DNA of 20,810 nucleotides, taken from NCBI GenBank assembly GCA_937974135.1, contig CALJIH010000119.1, forward strand, positions 1-20,810, in the 5' to 3' direction. Position 1 is the first letter of the stretch, and the number at the start of each line of letters is the position of its first letter. This DNA is from an uncultured Cocleimonas sp. (GTDB lineage: Bacteria; Pseudomonadota; Gammaproteobacteria; Thiotrichales; Thiotrichaceae). Shown piece after piece: positions 14,738 to 20,810 of the stretch. Made by a program: the position numbers and the translations under genes. The notes beneath the pieces are model-generated. The model did not search any database. It saw only the letters and a program-made list of their open reading frames with translations, and had not been told where the DNA came from.

Positions 14738-16030
14738 TTATAGGCCTTCATTTAGATCATAAACTTTCTTCCCTCTAACGAAGGTTTTTATTGTTTTGCC
14801 GTTGAATCCCCAGCCTGAAAAAGGTGTGTTTTTCCCTCGGCTTGTCATTTTTTCTGTTTCTAGCTGCCAAAATTCATTTGGGTCATAGATACTAAAATCT
14901 GCAGCTCTGCCTACTTCAATATTACCTGAGCGTTTTCTAATTAGCTTTGCAGGTTTGTTGGTTAGGTAGGAAATAGCCTGCGTTTTGCTAAGTACTTTTT
15001 CTTCAACCAATCTCATGGTTAATGGTAACAATGTTTCAAATGCAGAGATACCAGGACTGGTTTCTTCAAATGGTGCGAGTTTTGCATCAATCTCATGGGG
15101 TTGATGGTCTGAGCAAATAGCATCTATTAATCCATCTGACGCAGCTTGACGTAAGGCATCACGGTCACGTTCCGAACGTAATGGCGGCACGGTATGACAA
15201 AGTGGATTATAATCACACACATCCATTTCTGTTAAAAATAATTGGTGTGCAGCTACATCGGCAGTTACAGGTAGTCCGCTATCTTTTGCTTGCTTGAGCA
15301 TTTTCATACTGTCAGAACTTGAGAGTCGGCAAAAATGTACCGGGGATTGAGTTTGCTCAACCAGAGTTAAAATTTGAGCCATGGCAGCGGTTTCGGCAGC
15401 CACGGGGATAGGGTTTAAACCCAGTCGAGTAGATAAAGCTCCTTCGTGCATTCCACCTGTAATCATTAAAGAGTGATCAATCGGGTGTAAGAAAAGCGGC
15501 ATATCGAAAGTCACTGCATATTCCATTGCTTTGCGTAGTGTCGATAAATCTTTAACAGGAGCATGCCCTTGACTTAAACCTACACAACCGACGTATTTCA
15601 AGCTACCCATATGGCTGAGTTGTTCGCCTTTTAAATGTTGTGATAACGCACCAATGACACTGACACGAGAATAACCCGCTTTTTTAACTTTACTACGGAT
15701 GAGCTTAACCATGGCGCCACTATCAATGGCACATAGCGGCTCTGGCATACAACAAATTCTAGTTATTCCAGCGCTGGCGGCGCTGTAAGTTTCGAAAGGG
15801 ATACGTGTTTTATTTTCTTGTCCAGGCTCTCGCAGATAAGCACTTAAATCAACTAATCCAGGTAGCACCCAATGATCTTTTGCATCTATGACTTCTTTTG
15901 CTTTAAAGTCCTTTGAAACCGACTTGCCTAATCCTGCAATTTTACTGCCATTAATAGCAATATCGATGACTTCATCAAGCTCTGTCTCAGGATTTATGAC
16001 ATGAGCATTCTTAATTAATATTTGACTCAT
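14738..16030 (-). CDS. pyrC': Inactive dihydroorotase-like subunit (PyrC')
   Basis: 430 residues, full length for type I dihydroorotase. The usual D-x-H-x-H zinc motif is replaced: DLSAYLREPG gives S63 and Y65 where the two histidines belong. The later HxCHVS histidine is an arginine (VHFCRLSS), and the FSDDG region is LSQGHAP. H in LFLHPID and D in CSDHQPHE remain. Loss of three ligands makes catalysis very unlikely. In Pseudomonas a similar inactive PyrC' is the structural partner of aspartate transcarbamoylase and does not make dihydroorotate; that is the best reading here. The ATG overlaps the pyrB stop by 4 bp, so the two subunits are made in step. A catalytic pyrC must lie elsewhere. 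Confidence 0.9.
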   Translation of the reverse strand: MSQILIKNAHVINPETELDEVIDIAINGSKIAGLGKSVSKDFKAKEVIDAKDHWVLPGLVDLSAYLREPGQENKTRIPFETYSAASAGITRICCMPEPLCAIDSGAMVKLIRSKVKKAGYSRVSVIGALSQHLKGEQLSHMGSLKYVGCVGLSQGHAPVKDLSTLRKAMEYAVTFDMPLFLHPIDHSLMITGGMHEGALSTRLGLNPIPVAAETAAMAQILTLVEQTQSPVHFCRLSSSDSMKMLKQAKDSGLPVTADVAAHQLFLTEMDVCDYNPLCHTVPPLRSERDRDALRQAASDGLIDAICSDHQPHEIDAKLAPFEETSPGISAFETLLPLTMRLVEEKVLSKTQAISYLTNKPAKLIRKRSGNIEVGRAADFSIYDPNEFWQLETEKMTSRGKNTPFSGWGFNGKTIKTFVRGKKVYDLNEGL

Positions 16031-16998
16031 GATGCTCCCTTTTCTTTGGCTAAAGAAGCTTGCGAGGCAATTGCCATTGACATTACTGCCATGCGGACTG
16101 CTACTCCATTTGTCACTTGTTGAAGAATAACTGATTGCGATCCGTCCGCAACTCGCGAGTCTATCTCAACACCACGATTAACCGGTCCTGGGTGCATCAC
16201 TATCGCATCAGGTTTGGCGAGTTTCAAACGTTCTTCGGTAAGACCATAGCGTGCGTAGTATTCTCGTACAGACGGAAGTTGTGCAGTGTTCATGCGCTCA
16301 TGCTGTAAACGTAACATGATAACCACATCAAGGTCTTTTAAGCCTTCTTCCATATTTGTGTATACTTTTACACCCATATCCTCAATGCCGTTTGGCATGA
16401 GTGTAATTGGTGCAATCACTCGAATCTCTCCAGCGCATAAGGTATTCAATGCATGGATTTCTGAGCGTGCCACTCGTGAATGTTTGATATCACCGACTAT
16501 AGCTATCTTGAGTGGCGTAAAATCAGGTTTATGTTGTCGGATAGTGAGCATATCAAGCATCGCTTGTGTTGGATGCGCATGCCTTCCATCTCCTGCGTTA
16601 ATGACGCTGATATGAGGAGCACAATATTTAGCAATAAAATGTGCAGCACTTGAGCTGGAATGGCGAACCACAAACATATCACAACCCATGGCTTCAATAT
16701 TACGAATCGTATCGAGTAAGCTCTCGCCTTTAGAGGTGGCTGAATTTCGTATATCTAAGTTGACTAAATCAGCAGATAAACGTTTGGCAGCAAGTTCAAA
16801 GGTTGTGCGGGTACGAGTGGAGTTCTCAAAGAATAAATTCATCACGGTCTTACCGCGAAGCAGTGGAGCTTTAACTTGAGCTTTACCTGGTAGTGATACG
16901 AATTGCTCAGCGCGATCGAGAATTTCTTCAAGTAATAGTGGCGGAATACCTTCAGTGGTCAGAAAATGTTTTAATTTTCCATCAGCAGTTAACTGCAT
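16027..16998 (-). CDS. pyrB: Aspartate carbamoyltransferase catalytic subunit
   Basis: 323 residues. It joins carbamoyl phosphate and aspartate to carbamoyl aspartate in pyrimidine synthesis. The carbamoyl-phosphate motif FFENSTRTRTTFE (56-68) is intact, followed by the SKGESLLDTIRNI loop (SKGESL), HPTQAMLDMLTI, and MLRLQHERM and VMHPGPVNRGVE of the aspartate domain. Lengths and motifs fit the class that pairs with PyrC'. No regulatory pyrI gene adjoins. No Shine-Dalgarno is seen before the ATG at 16998. A 222-bp spacer with two G-rich repeat copies and a small hairpin separates it from pyrR, whereas the genes upstream of pyrR are closely packed. Confidence 0.96.
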   Translation of the reverse strand: MQLTADGKLKHFLTTEGIPPLLLEEILDRAEQFVSLPGKAQVKAPLLRGKTVMNLFFENSTRTRTTFELAAKRLSADLVNLDIRNSATSKGESLLDTIRNIEAMGCDMFVVRHSSSSAAHFIAKYCAPHISVINAGDGRHAHPTQAMLDMLTIRQHKPDFTPLKIAIVGDIKHSRVARSEIHALNTLCAGEIRVIAPITLMPNGIEDMGVKVYTNMEEGLKDLDVVIMLRLQHERMNTAQLPSVREYYARYGLTEERLKLAKPDAIVMHPGPVNRGVEIDSRVADGSQSVILQQVTNGVAVRMAVMSMAIASQASLAKEKGAS

Positions 16999-17057
16999 TG
17001 ATGAGGGTAATGGGCCAGGTGTAATGATGACGCTATTCTCTCTTTTATATGTTTTAG

Positions 17058-17078
17058 GTCCTTAGGTATTCCTAAGAC
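17058..17078. other. Hairpin in the pyrB leader
   Basis: CTTAGG-TATT-CCTAAG is a perfect 6-bp stem with a 4-nt loop, extended to about nine pairs with one bulged base. It lies about 60 bp upstream of pyrB. No T-run follows on the minus strand, so a standard terminator is not supported; an RNA element or protein site is possible. Confidence 0.4.
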
Positions 17079-17089
17079 TTAAAAGTGCC

Positions 17090-17113
17090 AAAAGTAGGGG
17101 GGTGTAGTTTTTT
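17090..17113 (+). repeat. G-rich dispersed repeat, copy 7
   Basis: AAAAGTAGGGGGGTGTAG followed by T's, the same AG right-flank variant as copy 1. It lies in the pyrR-pyrB spacer and is the inverted partner of copy 8, about 80 bp away. Confidence 0.87.
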
Positions 17114-17191
17114 AGGCTCATCAAGAGCTTAAAAGTCAATTTCCTTGAGGAAACATCCCATACTACTTGGCGTAAGCTTTGGGAAATATCA

Positions 17192-17214
17192 AAAAAGACA
17201 CCCCTCCACTTTTT
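17192..17214 (-). repeat. G-rich dispersed repeat, copy 8
   Basis: On the minus strand the core is GTGGAGGGGTGTC, with an A interrupting the G tract, flanked by A5 and T5. It begins 6 bp beyond the pyrR stop codon. Confidence 0.85.
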
Positions 17215-17220
17215 ACTATT

Positions 17221-17796
17221 TCAGTTCTTCTTGTTCTTACTAATAACACTTAATTCCAAACTGTCATTCACATTGCTTATTTTGAAGTAACAATTAGGAT
17301 CCATATTTGTTTTAAAGCCAATCACATTTGCATCTATTGGAAGCTCTCGGTTACCTCTGTCAATCAACACTGCCAAGGTGATACTTGCAGGTCTACCAAA
17401 GTCGAATAATTCATTCATCGCGGCTCTAATCGTGCGGCCAGTGTATAATACATCATCCACGAGAATGATATGTTTATTTTCCAAACTAAAAGGTAGTTCT
17501 GAAGGTTCAATTTGCGGATGCAAACCTATACGACTGAAATCATCGCGATAAAAGTTAATGTTAAGCTTACCAAGATCTTCCTCGATTTTTAAAGACTTAT
17601 GTAAATGTTCTGCGACCCATACACCAGCTGAGTGTATACCGACCATCACTGGAGCTTCGATATTGTTCTGTTTGATAATATCGTCAAGTTCTTGCGACAT
17701 TTGAGTTAACAAAGCATCTACATCGTAATTATTATTAGCATCAACATCAGCGCTTTCGCTATTATTCATGGTTGTTTTTGTTCCATAATTCGTCAC
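17221..17796 (-). CDS. pyrR: PyrR-type phosphoribosyltransferase / pyr regulator
   Basis: Up to 191 residues from a GTG at 17796 that overlaps the ruvX stop by 1 bp; an ATG at 17769 would give 182 residues, nearer the usual size, and neither has a good Shine-Dalgarno. The type I PRTase fold shows VGIHSAGVWVAEHL and the PRPP loop IILVDDVLYTGRTI (111-124), then PASITLAVLIDRGNRELPI. In Gram-positive bacteria PyrR attenuates pyr mRNA and also makes UMP from uracil; in Pseudomonas-type operons the enzyme activity is doubtful. It lies between ruvX and pyrB on the same strand, as in Pseudomonas, so it likely controls the downstream pyrB-pyrC' pair. Confidence 0.92.
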   Translation of the reverse strand: MTNYGTKTTMNNSESADVDANNNYDVDALLTQMSQELDDIIKQNNIEAPVMVGIHSAGVWVAEHLHKSLKIEEDLGKLNINFYRDDFSRIGLHPQIEPSELPFSLENKHIILVDDVLYTGRTIRAAMNELFDFGRPASITLAVLIDRGNRELPIDANVIGFKTNMDPNCYFKISNVNDSLELSVISKNKKN

Positions 17797-18224
17797 TAAC
17801 TAAAGGCGTTTTTTTGCATCCAGTTTTCTAAAATTATTGCTGCTGCAATTTTATCCACTTCATCTTTTCTCACTTTCTTTTTTCTGCCACTTTGGCGCAG
17901 CTGCTTTAGCCGCCGAGATGCCTCAATTGAAGTAAATTGCTCATTTTCTTGATAAACATCTATATTATAACGGCCTTGAATCTGATTACAAAATCGCTGC
18001 ACTGCTTTTGTTAGGGGACTTTCACTACCATCAAGTTCAGTAGGCATCCCAACGACTATTTGCGAAGGTTGCCATTCTTTAAATAATTTGGTGATTCCAT
18101 CCCAATCAGGCTGTTCATCTTTGCTAGTTAATGTGCATTCTGGTGTGGCGCTTCCTGTGAGCGTATTTCCTACTGCAACTCCTGTGCGTTTTAAACCAAA
18201 ATCAAATGCGATAACAACAGCCAT
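17796..18224 (-). CDS. ruvX: Putative Holliday junction resolvase / pre-16S rRNA nuclease YqgF
   Basis: 142 residues, normal for the family. RNase H-like fold with the start IAFDFGLKRTGVAVGN (catalytic D8), IVVGMPTELDGSES about residues 56-68, the strand-end glutamate E95 in YQENEQFTS, and DEVDKIAAAIILENW with D124. In E. coli the protein (YqgF) is needed for 5' maturation of 16S rRNA and was first named for a Holliday junction activity. The catalytic acids are all present. It lies 30 bp downstream of algH and its stop overlaps pyrR, the usual gammaproteobacterial arrangement. Confidence 0.95.
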   Translation of the reverse strand: MAVVIAFDFGLKRTGVAVGNTLTGSATPECTLTSKDEQPDWDGITKLFKEWQPSQIVVGMPTELDGSESPLTKAVQRFCNQIQGRYNIDVYQENEQFTSIEASRRLKQLRQSGRKKKVRKDEVDKIAAAIILENWMQKNAFS

Positions 18225-18254
18225 TGTTAAAATTAACTTTATAATATAGAAGGC

Positions 18255-18896
18255 TTAATCATGCCCTGAAATGTTGCTCATAGCACTAAGATTTACGCCA
18301 AGTGTATCTGCAGCACCTTGCCAGCGCTCTTCAAATGGCATATTAAAAATTATCTTTTTATCAGCAGGGCAATTAAGCCAAGAGTTATTCAGAATCTCTG
18401 CTTCCATTTGACCTGCTTCCCAGCTCGCGCAACCAAGAGTTAATAAATAATTTTCAGGTCCATTTCCCGCGGCAATATCCACTAAGATATCTTGAGAAGC
18501 GGTGACCGATAGATTTTCATCTATAGAAAAAGTGTTCGACCACTGTTGGTTGCTATCATGAATGATGAAACCTTGTTCAGCTTGTACAGGGCCACCCCGA
18601 AGAGCGGGTTTGCCAAGCGCAAAGTTTTTATTTTCAGGATGATTATGTTCTATTGAAGATTCGTCTTCTGCATCTAATTTAAGTTGCTTAAGAACTTCAT
18701 CAACGGTAACAGGAATGGGTTTGTTAATAGTGATACCAAAACAGCCATGTTCGCTATGTTGGCAGATTAATGTCACTGATTGCTTAAAGTACGGATCTTC
18801 TAATCCAGGCATAGCGATGAGCAACTGATTCTGTAAATAATGTGTGTCAGTTGTTTGGGGTGAAACTTTGTTTTCCAAATTATCTTGATCTTGCAT
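18255..18896 (-). CDS. algH: YqgE/AlgH family protein
   Basis: 213 residues. The N-terminal QLLIAMPGLEDPYFKQSVTLICQH is the family hallmark, followed by GCFGITINKP, LRGGPVQAEQGFIIHD and the YLLTLGCASWEAGQMEAEI block. Function is not settled; AlgH was found as a regulator of alginate genes in Pseudomonas. No catalytic motif is known. Cytoplasmic, no signal peptide. It lies between the TonB-like gene (26 bp upstream) and ruvX (30 bp downstream) on the same strand, the conserved order. Confidence 0.94.
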   Translation of the reverse strand: MQDQDNLENKVSPQTTDTHYLQNQLLIAMPGLEDPYFKQSVTLICQHSEHGCFGITINKPIPVTVDEVLKQLKLDAEDESSIEHNHPENKNFALGKPALRGGPVQAEQGFIIHDSNQQWSNTFSIDENLSVTASQDILVDIAAGNGPENYLLTLGCASWEAGQMEAEILNNSWLNCPADKKIIFNMPFEERWQGAADTLGVNLSAMSNISGHD

Positions 18897-18922
18897 TAAC
18901 GTAGATTACCCCATTAAATGGT

Positions 18923-19813
18923 CTAGTTAGAGCTAAATTTTGCCTTCTCACCTTTGGCTTTATGAAAAACTATGGTTCGAGTGATGTTTAAACGATCATA
19001 TTTTTCACGAATTTTCTTTGGTAATGGTTCGTAGGGTGCAGCAAGTTTTACTATTTTTACCGCAGCATCATCAAGAACTTTAGAACCAGAAGATACTGAT
19101 ATTTGAATTTCTTTAATACGTCCAGCTCGATCTAATGTTGTGTTTAAGATTAAGGTTCCGCTTAAACTTAAATCTAGAGCTTTCTTAGGGAAGTTGATAT
19201 TACCAATACGTTCTAGTTTCTTAGACCATTTGTAGATGTACTCTGCTTCTACAGTACCTTTTGCACTTAATGAATCGACAAAATGAATTCTAGGACGTTT
19301 CGCAAAAGCTTCTTCTTGACTGCTCATTTCAGCCATTAATTTTGCGATAGCTTGTGTTTGCTCTGAGTTATCAATCACCGGTTTTACGGGTGCTTCTTGT
19401 GGTTGTTCTTCAGGACGCTTGTCTACAATCTTATCGGTTTGGCCCTTGGTTGTAAGTATTTCTGGTTCCGTTTTAGGTATAACCTCCGCCACTGTTTTTT
19501 CGGCGGTTACTTCGTCAGCCCCAACGTCTAGTTTTTCTTCCAAGGCTGCAAATTGACTTTTTAACCGGCTTTTTTCGTCTTGGGTTCCACTTCCTTGCTG
19601 ATTTGCATTGGCAATAAAGTCAGCATCATCAGGTGCTAGTGCATCTTGTGGTATGACCATAGTCACATCAAAGGTTGGAGAAGGTGGTGCCGATGGAAAA
19701 TCTGGTGGACGAAAGCCCATTGCATATAAACCTACATGCAATAGCAATGATGCAGGCACTGTCACGTACAGCGGATCTTTACCAAAAATTTTAAATTTAG
19801 AAGCCATAGACAT
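18923..19813 (-). CDS. TonB-family energy transducer
   Basis: 296 residues. One N-terminal membrane helix (about 15-34, YVTVPASLLLHVGLYAMGF) is followed by a short Pro-rich stretch, a long charged periplasmic linker (Glu/Lys/Pro) and a C-terminal TonB domain of about 90 residues (RIGNINFPKKALDLSLSGTLI through IKEIQISVSSGSKVLDDAA and RTIVFHK). TonB passes proton-motive energy from ExbB/ExbD to outer membrane receptors; no exbBD adjoins. It occupies the position of Pseudomonas tonB3 (upstream of algH-ruvX-pyrR), which is linked to twitching motility there, so transport should not be assumed. Two ATGs six bases apart (19813, 19807) are possible starts. It is probably the first gene of the block, with its promoter in the 110-bp spacer. 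Confidence 0.9.
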   Translation of the reverse strand: MSMASKFKIFGKDPLYVTVPASLLLHVGLYAMGFRPPDFPSAPPSPTFDVTMVIPQDALAPDDADFIANANQQGSGTQDEKSRLKSQFAALEEKLDVGADEVTAEKTVAEVIPKTEPEILTTKGQTDKIVDKRPEEQPQEAPVKPVIDNSEQTQAIAKLMAEMSSQEEAFAKRPRIHFVDSLSAKGTVEAEYIYKWSKKLERIGNINFPKKALDLSLSGTLILNTTLDRAGRIKEIQISVSSGSKVLDDAAVKIVKLAAPYEPLPKKIREKYDRLNITRTIVFHKAKGEKAKFSSN

Positions 19814-19923
19814 TATTTTTATTTGTTTGCAATCTTATATTCCCGATATAAGGTATTAACATTAAGCCTTATATTAGCTAAACCTTAGCTGAATAATAAC
19901 ATAAATCGTTATATTTTACGTCG

Positions 19924-20448
19924 TTACGTATCATCAGGGTTGGCATCAGGTATTACTACAATTTTGTTAGGGTTTAAGTGTGTAATTTGTTTTGCGATTT
20001 CTGTAGTAATAAGTGCACGTTTGCCACCTAGAAAACTGATCGCGAGTTCTCCGTTGGCTAGTTTTTCTTGTTGTTCTTCATTTACGAATAAATATTTAAT
20101 GGTAGTACCGACGACAAAGTTATAACGAATCTCAGCTGCTTCATCATTTAATAAATTATCAGAAAGTAACTTATTGATTTTTTCGTTGGTTTCTTTTTTT
20201 AATTTGGCTGCTTCTTGTTTCTTTCTCGCAGCTTCTTGTTTTTCAGTTCTCTCTACCTTGGCTCTTTGTTTGTAGAATTGGGCTAAATCAGAGCTTTCTT
20301 TTTTGCCAGTTGAACGTGGTTTTTTTTGTTGAGATTTATTTTCTTCCTTTCTTTTAGGCTTATGTTTTTTTTGCTTTTCGGTCGCTTTTTTTACCTGTTC
20401 TTCTGTGACTAGACCTGCTTTTAATAATTGATCGCTAAGTGAACTCAT
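19924..20448 (-). CDS. DUF2058 (YaiL-type) protein
   Basis: 174 residues. The start SLSDQLLKAGLVTEEQVKK and the central KRAKVERTEKQEAARKK-like basic coiled region are typical of DUF2058, a gammaproteobacterial family annotated as nucleoprotein or polyphenol oxidase-like without experimental proof. Residues about 20-100 are almost wholly charged and probably a coiled coil; the C-terminal 70 residues form the conserved domain (IRYNFVVGTTIKYLFVNEEQ...). Divergent from ppa, separated by 146 bp. The gene downstream on the same strand is TonB-like, 110 bp away, so they may not share a transcript. No function is assigned. Confidence 0.85.
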   Translation of the reverse strand: MSSLSDQLLKAGLVTEEQVKKATEKQKKHKPKRKEENKSQQKKPRSTGKKESSDLAQFYKQRAKVERTEKQEAARKKQEAAKLKKETNEKINKLLSDNLLNDEAAEIRYNFVVGTTIKYLFVNEEQQEKLANGELAISFLGGKRALITTEIAKQITHLNPNKIVVIPDANPDDT

Positions 20449-20469
20449 ATATCTGTAAATTAAACGTTA

Positions 20470-20481
20470 AAACTTAAGTTT
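20470..20481. other. Perfect 12-bp palindrome upstream of the DUF2058 gene
   Basis: AAACTTAAGTTT lies 22 bp upstream of the DUF2058 ATG; with one bulged base the symmetry runs from 20466 to 20484 (GTTAA at the left, TTAAC at the right). An operator is possible, but chance is not excluded in AT-rich DNA. Confidence 0.3.
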
Positions 20482-20532
20482 AACACTATGATTTAGTATC
20501 TCAATGATACAATAATAAAAACGTATAGTGTT

Positions 20533-20560
20533 TTGCCTATGACTTTGAAGTCGCTATAAT
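20533..20560 (+). promoter_or_regulatory. Candidate ppa promoter
   Basis: TATAAT at 20555-20560 with TTGCCT at 20533-20538 and a 16-nt spacer, about 35 bp upstream of the ppa ATG. A good sigma70 match in a divergent spacer. Confidence 0.6.
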
Positions 20561-20594
20561 GTGCCATTTTTTTTGAAACCTAGAATTGGTCATT

Positions 20595-20810
20595 ATGAAT
20601 ATCGATAATATTGAAGTTGGAAAAAACATTCCTGAAGTAGTAAATGTAATCATTGAAATCCCGGCACAGTCCTCGCCAGTAAAATATGAAATAGAAAAAG
20701 AAAGTGGCGCATTGCTTGTTGATCGATTTATGTCTGCTCCAATTTTTTATCCTGCAAACTATGGTTTTGTGCCTCACACCTTAGCTGAAGATGGTGACCC
20801 AATAGATGTA
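20595..20810 (+). CDS. ppa: Inorganic pyrophosphatase, partial (5' end)
   Basis: The first 72 codons only; the gene runs off the right edge of the window. The reading frame gives MNIDNIEVGKNIPEVVNVII, then EIPAQSSPVKYEIEKESGAL, LVDRFMSAPIFYPANYGFVP and HTLAEDGDPIDV, which is the N-terminal third of a family I soluble inorganic pyrophosphatase (about 175 residues). It hydrolyses pyrophosphate in the cytoplasm and drives biosynthetic reactions. The YPANYGFVP and DGDPIDV motifs bear active-site residues, including the aspartates that bind Mg2+. Divergent from the DUF2058 gene, with a good promoter upstream. The Shine-Dalgarno is weak. Confidence 0.95.
   Translation, partial: MNIDNIEVGKNIPEVVNVIIEIPAQSSPVKYEIEKESGALLVDRFMSAPIFYPANYGFVPHTLAEDGDPIDV

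Noticed and set aside
16..17214. G-quadruplex formation by the repeat G tracts.
   Set aside because: Each copy has a single G run; four runs within a short distance never occur on one strand.
16..17214. CRISPR array made of the repeated unit.
   Set aside because: Copies are scattered with both orientations, have no regular spacing and no cas genes nearby.
17106..17280. Open plus-strand frame through copy 8 and antisense to the end of pyrR (reads LIKSLKVNFLEETS, then TTWRKLWEISKKTPLHF).
   Set aside because: No start codon with a ribosome site, no family I recognise, and it runs antisense into pyrR; kept only as a possible fragment, not reported as a gene.

Overview
The window is 20.8 kb of AT-rich chromosome from a gammaproteobacterium. 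Evidence for this is the coaE-zapD pair, the block tonB-like / algH / ruvX / pyrR / pyrB / inactive pyrC' in the order seen in Pseudomonas-type genomes, a DUF2058 (YaiL-type) gene and a BatABD-type operon. No tRNA, rRNA, CRISPR array, phage gene or transposase gene was seen. Genus cannot be fixed from the sequence alone.

Layout. 1-1541 (minus): coaE then zapD, with an inverted pair of a G-rich repeat downstream of zapD. 1600-4049 (minus): a small catabolic operon of a class III aminotransferase and a BKACE (DUF849) beta-keto acid cleavage enzyme, followed by a decayed fragment of an acetoacetyl-CoA synthetase. A divergent LysR-type regulator (4148-5062) faces it across a short spacer holding a clear inverted repeat. 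5106-5534 (plus): a zinc-binding GFA-family protein. 5627-6601 (minus): FolE2, the type IB GTP cyclohydrolase. 6855-14265 (plus): a five- or six-function operon moxR / DUF58 / DUF4381 / batA / batB-batC fusion / batD with overlapping or near-touching genes, encoding an envelope-associated AAA+ ATPase plus von Willebrand A-domain system. 14475-14735 (plus): a small exported protein of unknown function. 14738-19813 (minus): pyrimidine block pyrC', pyrB, pyrR, ruvX, algH and a TonB-like gene. 19924-20448 (minus): DUF2058. 20595-end (plus): start of inorganic pyrophosphatase ppa.

The most unusual signal is a dispersed short repeat, eight copies in this window. Its core is GTRGGGGGGTGTC flanked by A-runs on the left and T-runs on the right; the outer AAAAAG and CTTTTT arms are complementary. 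Six of the eight copies form three inverted pairs (16-64, 1595-1837, 17090-17214). One copy overlaps the end of the DUF4381 gene and supplies the likely ribosome binding G-tract and start codon of batA. Another is read in frame at the start of the acetoacetyl-CoA synthetase remnant. The GTRG head and inverted pairing recall REP elements mobilised by RAYT transposases, but no such transposase is in the window, so the assignment is inference.

How genes work together. Aminotransferase plus BKACE plus the lost acetoacetyl-CoA synthetase make a coherent route: an amino acid is deaminated to a beta-keto acid, BKACE exchanges it with acetyl-CoA to give acetoacetate and an acyl-CoA, and the synthetase would have activated the acetoacetate. 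In the pyr block, the DHOase-like protein lacks several metal ligands and is most likely a structural partner of aspartate transcarbamoylase.
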